Shown piece by piece: positions 58,027-64,000 of a DNA stretch of 64,000 nt. The position numbers were made by a program, and so were the translations under genes. Source of the DNA: Clostridiales bacterium (GTDB lineage: Bacteria; Bacillota; Clostridia; Oscillospirales; Oscillospiraceae); the NCBI GenBank assembly GCA_022785125.1, contig JALFRA010000027.1, positions 1 to 64,000 of the forward strand, written 5' to 3'. Each line of letters begins with the position of its first letter. Within the stretch, counting starts at the first letter, position 1. Under the pieces are notes generated by a model. The model was not told the origin of the DNA. It was given only the letters and a program-made list of their open reading frames with translations, and did not search any database.

Positions 58027-58073
58027 AAAACACGGTGTATTTTCCGGAAAGGAAAATACACCGTGTTTTGTTT
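58027..58073. terminator. Bidirectional terminator cinA/ftsH
   Basis: AAAACACGGTGTATTTTCC pairs perfectly with GGAAAATACACCGTGTTTT. Confidence 0.93.
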
Positions 58074-58079
58074 CGAGGG

Positions 58080-60011
58080 TCACTCCTGCTCATCCTGAGG
58101 GTCGGATTCCTCCTCCTGGGCCTCCTCAACTGCCTGATAGGCGGCGGGGGGCTGGACGGCGGCGGGATCGGTGAACACCAGCTCGAAGGCGGCGGCGTCC
58201 ATATTCTCATACTTCAGCAGGTAGTCGGCCACAAAGTCCAGCTCCTTCCGGCGGGCGGAGAGGATCTCCACGCAGCGGTTGTAGGCGCCGTCGATGAGGC
58301 TCTTGATCTCCTGGTCGATGAGGGCGGCCACCTCTTCCGAGTAGTTCTTGGTCTGGGCCATGGAGCGGCCGATGAACACCTCGTCGTGGCCGGAGTCAAA
58401 GACCACGTTGCCCACCTTGTCGCTCATGCCGTAGCGGGTGACCATATTGCGGGCGATAGCGCTGGCCTTCTGTAGGTCGTTGCCTGCCCCGGTGGAGATA
58501 TCGCCCAGGGCCAGCTGTTCGGCGGCCCGGCCGCCCAGACAGACGGCAATGCGCTCGGTGAGCTGCTGCCTGGACTGGAAGGTCACGTCTTCCTGGGGCA
58601 GGGAGATGGTCATGCCGCCTGCCATGCCTCGGGGGATGATGGTGATCTGGTGGACCGGGTCCTGGGTCTTGAGATCGTGGATCACGATGGCGTGGCCTGC
58701 CTCATGGTAGGCGGTGAGCTTGCGCTCCCGCTCAATGACCACCCGGCTCTTCTTCTCGGGACCGGCAATGACCTTGATGACAGCCTCGTTCAGGTCCTTC
58801 ATGCCGATGAAGCGATTGTGCCGGCGGGCGGCCAGCAGGGCGGCCTCGTTCATCAGATTCTCCAGGTCGGCGCCGGTAAAGCCGCCGGTGCCCTTGGCCA
58901 GCTCCGCCAGGGACACGTCGTCTCCCAGGGGCTTGTTGCGGGCGTGGACCTTCAGGATCGCCTCGCGGCCCTTGATGTCAGGGTAGCCCACATAGACCTG
59001 CCGGTCGAACCGGCCGGGCCGCAGCAGGGCGGGGTCCAGAATGTCCTGACGGTTGGTAGCCGCCATGACCACCACGCCTTCGTTGTTGCCGAAGCCGTCC
59101 ATCTCCACCAGCAGCTGGTTGAGGGTCTGCTCGCGCTCGTCGTGACCGCCGCCCAGGCCCGCGCCCCTCTGGCGGCCCACGGCGTCGATCTCGTCGATAA
59201 ACACAATGGCGGGGGCGTTCTTCTTGGCCTGGTCAAACAGGTCACGGACACGGCTGGCGCCTACGCCCACGTACAGCTCCACGAAGTCGGAGCCCGAGAT
59301 GGACAGGAAGTGGACGCCGGCCTCTCCGGCCACCGCCTTGGCCAGCAGGGTTTTACCGGTGCCGGGAGGGCCCACCAGCAGTACGCCCTTGGGGATACGG
59401 GCGCCCAGATCCAGAAACCGGCGGGGGTCCTTGAGGAACTCCACGATCTCCTGCAGTTCTCCCTTTTCCTCCTCGGCGCCGGCCACGTCATCAAAGGTGA
59501 CCTTCTTCTGTTCGTCGGTGCCGGTCCGGGTGCGGGCCCGGCCAAAGCGGGCGGTGCGGTCGGCTCCGGCGCCTCCTCCGCCCCCTCCGGTCTGACGGAG
59601 GAACATGAAATACCACAGCAGTCCAAAGACCACCAGCACCGCGATCCAGGGCAGGAAGCTGACCCAGAAGGGAGGCTCGAAGCCGGCGGGGTAGTCATAG
59701 TCCTGGATAATACCCAGCTGCATCTGCTTCACGATCAGGTCGTTGAAGTCGTTGTAGAACCACTGGGGATTGGCCACGTCATAGGTGACGGTGGCTTTGC
59801 CGCCCACCGCCTCCTTCAGCCAGAGGGTGACGGTTTTATTGTCCAGCTCCACGCGGGTGACCTGCTGCTGTTCCAGCAGGCGGCGGACCTGACCGTAGGT
59901 CATGTTGTCCCCGGTGTTCATGCCGCCCCGGAGGATAAAAATGGATACAATCAGCAAAATGGCAATGAGTACATAAAAGCCTACGTCCCGCAGGCTTCCG
60001 TTACGTTTCAA
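58080..60011 (-). CDS. ftsH: ATP-dependent zinc metalloprotease FtsH
   Basis: A 643-residue membrane AAA+ protease. Two membrane helices (about 10-27 and 115-136) flank an outside domain. The AAA part has GPPGTGKT, the pore motif [28 protein letters not shown] and the [12 protein letters not shown]. The protease part has HEAGH and the third zinc ligand region [10 protein letters not shown]. The acidic tail is [13 protein letters not shown]. It degrades misfolded membrane proteins. The start appears to be TTG, with AAAGGA 12 bases upstream. Same strand as hpt and tilS, as in other Firmicutes. Confidence 0.95.
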   Translation of the reverse strand: MKRNGSLRDVGFYVLIAILLIVSIFILRGGMNTGDNMTYGQVRRLLEQQQVTRVELDNKTVTLWLKEAVGGKATVTYDVANPQWFYNDFNDLIVKQMQLGIIQDYDYPAGFEPPFWVSFLPWIAVLVVFGLLWYFMFLRQTGGGGGGAGADRTARFGRARTRTGTDEQKKVTFDDVAGAEEEKGELQEIVEFLKDPRRFLDLGARIPKGVLLVGPPGTGKTLLAKAVAGEAGVHFLSISGSDFVELYVGVGASRVRDLFDQAKKNAPAIVFIDEIDAVGRQRGAGLGGGHDEREQTLNQLLVEMDGFGNNEGVVVMAATNRQDILDPALLRPGRFDRQVYVGYPDIKGREAILKVHARNKPLGDDVSLAELAKGTGGFTGADLENLMNEAALLAARRHNRFIGMKDLNEAVIKVIAGPEKKSRVVIERERKLTAYHEAGHAIVIHDLKTQDPVHQITIIPRGMAGGMTISLPQEDVTFQSRQQLTERIAVCLGGRAAEQLALGDISTGAGNDLQKASAIARNMVTRYGMSDKVGNVVFDSGHDEVFIGRSMAQTKNYSEEVAALIDQEIKSLIDGAYNRCVEILSARRKELDFVADYLLKYENMDAAAFELVFTDPAAVQPPAAYQAVEEAQEEESDPQDEQE

Positions 60012-60049
60012 GGAACAGACACGTCCTTTCCGGGCAGATTTGAGGGGCC

Positions 60050-60604
60050 TTATTCCCCGCCGTACACGGAGGGCTTCAGCACGCCGATGTAGGGCAGGTT
60101 ACGGTACCTCTCCGCGTAGTCCAGGCCGTAGCCCACCACGAAGTAGTCGGGGATGGAGAAGCCGGAATAGCTGACCTCCACATCCTTCACCCGGCGGGAG
60201 GGCTTATCCAGCAGGGTGCACAGCCGCACGGAGGCGGGCTTGCGGGCCTCAAGCAGCTGGAGCAGGTAGCTCAGGGTGTTGCCGCTGTCCAGAATATCCT
60301 CCACCACGATCAGGTCCTTGCCCTCGATCTGCTCAGACAGGTCCTTGATGATCTTGACCTGGCCGGAGCTGGAGGTGCCGGCGCCGTAGGAGGACACCGC
60401 CATAAAGTCCACGGTGCAGGGCAGGTGAATCTGCCGGACCAGATCGGCCATAAAGACGAAGGAGCCCCGCAGCACGCTGACCAGCAGGGGCTGCTTGCCC
60501 GCATAGTCCTTGTCGATCTGAGCGGCAATTTCCGCCACCCGGTTTTTCAGCTCCTCTTCGGTAAAGAGGATCCGTTCTACGTCTTTATCCAGGATGTGTT
60601 CCAT
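60050..60604 (-). CDS. hpt: Hypoxanthine phosphoribosyltransferase
   Basis: A 184-residue purine salvage enzyme: VSVLRGSFVFMADLVRQI, DFMAVSSYGAG, PRPP loop VVEDILDSGNTLSYLL, and C-terminal IPDYFVVGYGLDYAERYRNLP. It makes IMP/GMP from hypoxanthine/guanine. In Bacillus Hpt and TilS also influence ftsH expression. It is 7 bases after tilS; ATG 60604 is set by GGTAAGAG upstream. Confidence 0.95.
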   Translation of the reverse strand: MEHILDKDVERILFTEEELKNRVAEIAAQIDKDYAGKQPLLVSVLRGSFVFMADLVRQIHLPCTVDFMAVSSYGAGTSSSGQVKIIKDLSEQIEGKDLIVVEDILDSGNTLSYLLQLLEARKPASVRLCTLLDKPSRRVKDVEVSYSGFSIPDYFVVGYGLDYAERYRNLPYIGVLKPSVYGGE

Positions 60605-60611
60605 ATTTCTC

Positions 60612-61973
60612 TTACCTTTCCTTCCAAAATACCACTTCCCAGGCCGGTTGGCCGGGCGTTGCCGTACGCTCTCTATGGGGGCCGAGGCCGGCTGAAGCCA
60701 GCACGCCCCGTTCATCCGCCAGTACCGGGATGCGGTCCCGGTCCCGGCGAGGAATTTTCTCGTCGATCATCCATTTTTTCAGGGTCTTGGTGTCCCGGCC
60801 CGGCAGGGCCAGTTCATCCCCCGTTTGCCGGGGGCGCAGTACCAGGGGGCCCTGTGTCTCCTGAGACAGATACCAGGCGTTGGGCTTTTGCCGCTCTGTG
60901 GGGGGACAGATCACTGCCCGGCAGGTGCAGTGCCAGTCGGTGCCCTCCGGCGCGGTCTCCCCGTCGGTGTTCAGGGGACAGGGGGTCATCACCGGGTTGT
61001 CGCTCTGGGTGGTGATGAGCAGCTCCTTGTACACCCGCTGGGCCAGCCGCCCGTTGGGAAGAAAGGCCACCGCCGATGGATCGTCTCCCACTGCCAGGTC
61101 CACCACCGCTTTCAGATGGGCGGCGGAACAGTCAGTGTTGCCGTCCCCCGTCATTTCCAACAGGCGGCGGGCCGCCCGGGGGGCAATGGCGGCGGGCAGT
61201 TCGGCAATGTAGTGGGCCTCGATGACCAGGTCGTCCTCCGCCCAGCGGGCGTGGCTGCAAGCCATGGCGGCCTGGGCGTTGAGGTAGTCGTTGTCGGCTC
61301 GGAGATAACCCATCGTTTCCACAGAGCGCTCGGTCAGCCGGGGGTTTAGCTCCCGCAGCACCGGAATCACCTGGCGGCGCAGCTTGTTGCGGGCATAGCG
61401 CTCGTCGGTGTTGGTGCAGTCCTCCACATGGGTCAGGTGGTGCGCTTCCAGATAGGCCTCGATGTCCGCCCGTGGGGTAGTGAGCAGGGGACGCACCAGT
61501 TCTCCCCGGCGGGGCGGGATACCAGCCAGGCCGTGGAGCCCGGCCCCACGGGTCAGGTGGAGCAGCAGGGTCTCCAGATTGTCGTCGGCGTTGTGGGCGG
61601 TGGCGATGCGGTTGCAGCCCAGCTGTTCCGCCGTCCGGCGAAGGAATTCGTACCGCAGTTCCCGGCCGGTTTCCTCCACCCCCAGGCCACGGCGGGCGGC
61701 TTCACCGTACACGTCGCCCTTTTCCACCACGCAGGGGATGTTCCGCTCTTTGCAGAAGTGTTCCACAAAGGCGGCGTCGGCATCGGCAACTTCCCCCCGC
61801 ATCCCGTGGTGGTAGTGGGCGGCGGCTACCTGGAAGCCGCCCTCAGCCGACAGGCTGTGGAGCAGGTGGAGCAGGCAGATGGAGTCGGCCCCGCCGGACA
61901 CGGCGCATAGCACCTTGCCTCCGGAGGGGAGCATATCGTATTCGGTTGTAAGGGCCTTGACAGCTTCCAGCAT
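60612..61973 (-). CDS. tilS: tRNA(Ile)-lysidine synthetase
   Basis: A 453-residue N-type ATP pyrophosphatase: AVSGGADSICLLHLLHSL, ATAHNADDNLETLLLHL and LLTTPRADIEAYL. The C-terminal recognition domain ends in LKKWMIDEKIPRRDRDRIPVLADERGVL. It changes C34 to lysidine in the CAU anticodon of tRNA-Ile2 and is essential. ATG 61973 follows GGAGA; the longer frame overlaps dnaB. Confidence 0.94.
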   Translation of the reverse strand: MLEAVKALTTEYDMLPSGGKVLCAVSGGADSICLLHLLHSLSAEGGFQVAAAHYHHGMRGEVADADAAFVEHFCKERNIPCVVEKGDVYGEAARRGLGVEETGRELRYEFLRRTAEQLGCNRIATAHNADDNLETLLLHLTRGAGLHGLAGIPPRRGELVRPLLTTPRADIEAYLEAHHLTHVEDCTNTDERYARNKLRRQVIPVLRELNPRLTERSVETMGYLRADNDYLNAQAAMACSHARWAEDDLVIEAHYIAELPAAIAPRAARRLLEMTGDGNTDCSAAHLKAVVDLAVGDDPSAVAFLPNGRLAQRVYKELLITTQSDNPVMTPCPLNTDGETAPEGTDWHCTCRAVICPPTERQKPNAWYLSQETQGPLVLRPRQTGDELALPGRDTKTLKKWMIDEKIPRRDRDRIPVLADERGVLASAGLGPHRERTATPGQPAWEVVFWKER

Positions 61974-62010
61974 AAAGGTGTTCTCCTGTGGTGTTCCTGT
62001 CGGGGGGATT

Positions 62011-63363
62011 CTAATACTCACTGTGCCTCCGGTCGATGGAGGAGAAGGTGGTGTACTCGGGCAGCCACTGCAGCTCCACCGTGCCGGTCTCGCCATGACG
62101 GTTCTTGGCGATGATGCACTCGGCCAGATTGTGGTTCTCACTGGTCTCATTATAGTAGTCGTCCCGGTAGAGGAACATGACGATGTCGGAGTCCTGCTCG
62201 ATGGCGCCCGACTCACGCAGGTCGGACAGCATGGGCCGCTTGTTCTGGCGGCTCTCGGGACCACGGGACAGCTGGGACAGACAGACCACCGGCACATTGA
62301 GCTCCTTGGCCATGATCTTCAGGGCACGGGAGATGTCGGAGACGATCTGCTGGCGGTTGTCGCTGCTGCGGGTGGGACCGCCGGCGGAGGTCATGAGCTG
62401 GAGGTAGTCTATGACCACCAGACCCAGATTATCCACCCGGCGGCACTTGGCATTCATGTCGGCCACGGAGAGGGCGGGGTTGTCGTCAATGAGGATCTGG
62501 GTCTGGTTGAGGGCCGCCGAGGCAGCGGCGATTTTGGACCAGTCCTCTTCGCCCAGCTTGCCGGTGACCAGCTTCTTGTTGTCCACGAAGGCCTCGCCGG
62601 AGATCAGACGCATGGCCAGCTGCTCCCGGCTCATTTCCAGGGAGAAAAAGACCACCGTCTTGCCCGAGAACTTACCAGCGTGGAGCAGCATATTCAGGGC
62701 GAAGGAGGTCTTACCCATGCCGGGGCGGGCGGCCAGCAGGATCAGGTCGGACTTATTCAGGCCGGAGATGGCCATATCCACATCGGGCAGGCCGGTACTC
62801 AGGCCGGGGACGGCGGAATCACTGGCGGCCAGCTCATTGAGGCGCTCATACACATTGAGAATAACGCCGGAGATGTGGGTCAGACCCTGGGAGGCACGGC
62901 CCTGACGGATGGCATAGATCCGCTGCTCGGCGGCCTCCAGCACCTCCTGACCGGTGCCGGTGCCCTCCTGCACCAGGGCGGTGAGATCCCCCGCCGTCTC
63001 GGCGATGCGGCGGAGCAGGGCCTTGTCCTTGACGATGGCCACATACTCCTTCACGTTGGCCGCCGTGGGGGTGACCTCCATCAGCTGGAGAACATAGTTG
63101 CGGGAGGTATTCTCGTCGTATACCCCGTTCTGGCGCATATGATCCAGCACGGTCACCGGGTCAATGGTGAGGGAGAAGTTGAACATGGAGTAGATGGTCT
63201 CGTAGATCTCCCGGTTGGTCCGCAGATAGAAGTCCTCGGGCTTCAGCTCCTCGATCACATCGGGCACGCACCGGGCGTCGATGAGCATGGCGCCCAGCAC
63301 ACTCTGTTCGGCCTCCACGCTGTGGGGCATCTGCCGCAGCAGCAGTTCCTCTTCGGTTGCCAT
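62011..63363 (-). CDS. dnaB: Replicative DNA helicase DnaB
   Basis: A 450-residue hexameric helicase (often named DnaC in Bacillus). The N-terminal primase-interacting domain begins MPHSVEAEQSVLGAMLID. RecA-like motor: Walker A LAARPGMGKTSFALN, VVFFSLEMSREQL, Walker B LGLVVIDYLQLM and CLSQLSRGPESR. ATG 63363 has GGGGAGG upstream, just after the interspersed repeat that separates it from rplI. Confidence 0.96.
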   Translation of the reverse strand: MATEEELLLRQMPHSVEAEQSVLGAMLIDARCVPDVIEELKPEDFYLRTNREIYETIYSMFNFSLTIDPVTVLDHMRQNGVYDENTSRNYVLQLMEVTPTAANVKEYVAIVKDKALLRRIAETAGDLTALVQEGTGTGQEVLEAAEQRIYAIRQGRASQGLTHISGVILNVYERLNELAASDSAVPGLSTGLPDVDMAISGLNKSDLILLAARPGMGKTSFALNMLLHAGKFSGKTVVFFSLEMSREQLAMRLISGEAFVDNKKLVTGKLGEEDWSKIAAASAALNQTQILIDDNPALSVADMNAKCRRVDNLGLVVIDYLQLMTSAGGPTRSSDNRQQIVSDISRALKIMAKELNVPVVCLSQLSRGPESRQNKRPMLSDLRESGAIEQDSDIVMFLYRDDYYNETSENHNLAECIIAKNRHGETGTVELQWLPEYTTFSSIDRRHSEY

Positions 63364-63385
63364 GTTCCTTCACCTCCCCTGGATA

Positions 63386-63503
63386 AGCTTCCCCCCTCAG
63401 GGGGGAAGCTGTCGAGCAAAGCGAGACTGATGAGGGGTACGCAGGAATCGGTCTCCCTCATCCGGCCTTTCAGGCCACCTTCCCCCCTAATGGGGGAAGG
63501 TTT
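63386..63503 (-). repeat. Interspersed hairpin repeat, copy 2
   Basis: Same plan and nearly the same sequence as 45149-45265: AGCTTCCCCCC/GGGGGGAAGCT (63386-63410), GATGAGG/CCTCATC-type pair, GGCC/GGCC, and CCTTCCCCCC/GGGGGAAGG at the end. It begins 3 bases after the rplI stop on the transcript and ends 22 bases before the dnaB ATG. Confidence 0.9.
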
Positions 63504-63506
63504 GAT

Positions 63507-63953
63507 TTACTGCTCAGCCACCACTACCTTCAGGGTACCGGTGACCTCGTAGCCCAGCTTCACCTTCAGCTCATAGGTGCCAAAGGCCTTGATGGGCTCA
63601 TCCTGAACGATCTTGGTCTTCTGAACGGTAATGCCGTGCTGGGCGGAGAGGGCGTCGGCGATCTCCTTGGTGGTGACGGCGCCGAAGAGCCGGCCGCCGT
63701 TGCCCGCCTTGGCGGACACCTTGACGGAGAGTTCCTTCAGCTTGGCGGCGGTGGCCTCGGCCTCCGCCTTCTCGGCGGCCATCTGGGCGGCCTTGGCCTT
63801 CTCCTGCATCTTCATGGTGTTGATATTCTCCGCGGTGGCCAGAACCGCCAGCTTGCGGGGAAGAAGGAAGTTGCGGGCGTAGCCGTCGCTGGCCTCGATC
63901 ATCTGGCCCTTCTTGCCCTGTCCCTTCACGTCCTGCTGCAAAATCACTTTCAT
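63507..63953 (-). CDS. rplI: 50S ribosomal protein L9
   Basis: A 148-residue protein. The N-terminal RNA-binding domain MKVILQQDVKGQGKKGQMIEASDGYARNFLLPRKLA leads to the long connecting helix (rich in Ala/Lys/Glu) and the C-terminal domain GNGGRLFGAVTTKEIADAL. AAAGGACG precedes the ATG. Confidence 0.97.
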   Translation of the reverse strand: MKVILQQDVKGQGKKGQMIEASDGYARNFLLPRKLAVLATAENINTMKMQEKAKAAQMAAEKAEAEATAAKLKELSVKVSAKAGNGGRLFGAVTTKEIADALSAQHGITVQKTKIVQDEPIKAFGTYELKVKLGYEVTGTLKVVVAEQ

Positions 63954-63973
63954 GGTAATTCGTCCTTTCTGGG

Positions 63974-64000
63974 TTAACGATTCAATGTTGTTACGCTGCA
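63974..64000 (-). CDS. Possible end of an upstream gene (partial)
   Basis: On the minus strand the bases 64000-63974 read CSVTTLNR and TAA, 20 bases before the rplI start. In Firmicutes the gene before rplI is usually the DHH phosphodiesterase gdpP, but eight codons cannot prove it. Confidence 0.25.
   Translation of the reverse strand, partial: CSVTTLNR

Overview
The window is about 64 kb of chromosome from a high-GC anaerobic member of the Clostridia. The family Oscillospiraceae (Flavonifractor/Lawsonibacter-like gut bacteria) is my inference. It rests on a pyruvate:ferredoxin oxidoreductase, a Feo iron system with a Cys-rich FeoB companion, an S-layer-homology surface protein, a methionine synthase whose reactivation domain is a separate gene, and classical Firmicutes gene orders (rplI-dnaB, tilS-hpt-ftsH, dnaD-dnaI, maf-mreC-mreD-PBP2). 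I saw no rRNA, tRNA, CRISPR array, phage or transposase gene.

Layout. 0-3.6 kb: end of a TauE/SafE-like membrane protein, an S-layer-homology protein, a small membrane protein and a TIGR04076-like protein that seems to start at AUA. 3.6-7.4 kb: iron uptake (feoA, feoA, feoB, Cys-rich peptide, DtxR-like regulator) with two similar palindromes in front of feoA and feoB. 7.5-11.6 kb: HAD phosphatase, prfC, yifB/comM. 12-15.6 kb: pyruvate:ferredoxin oxidoreductase behind a strong leader hairpin. 16-20 kb: metF, metH activation protein and metH, overlapping by 4 nt. 20-29 kb: ychF, ilvE, a lipoprotein metallopeptidase, an RluA-type pseudouridine synthase, a nitroreductase, a transglutaminase protein, cutC and csoR. 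29-37.5 kb: comEB, membrane proteins, trmO, a TetM-like GTPase fused to a YacP/Rae1-type nuclease domain, an SDR, and an ECF sigma/anti-sigma pair. 37.6-48.2 kb: a long minus-strand run zapA, U32 peptidase, dut, maf, mreC, mreD, a polytopic membrane protein, PBP2 and an amylase (cell shape, division, envelope). 48.3-52.6 kb: an accessory, partly AT-rich island of paralogous XRE/envelope proteins, a secreted protein and a doubly broken secreted-protein pseudogene. 52.8-64 kb: housekeeping genes (dnaD, dnaI, thiI, cinA, ftsH, hpt, tilS, dnaB, rplI).

The most unusual points are: (1) an EF-G/TetM-like GTPase carrying a C-terminal Rae1/YacP nuclease domain, possibly a self-delivering ribosome-dependent mRNase; (2) several hairpin-rich intergenic insertions, each bordered by a second copy of the adjacent gene end or terminator (feoA, prfC, porA, ilvE), with a related copy moved to the metF/ychF gap; (3) an apparent AUA start codon; (4) an island in which one C-terminal domain is joined to two different N-termini and one promoter/palindrome module occurs three times; (5) two copies of a roughly 118-bp interspersed hairpin repeat at dut/maf and rplI/dnaB. 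All functional calls are from reading the sequence. No database search was run.
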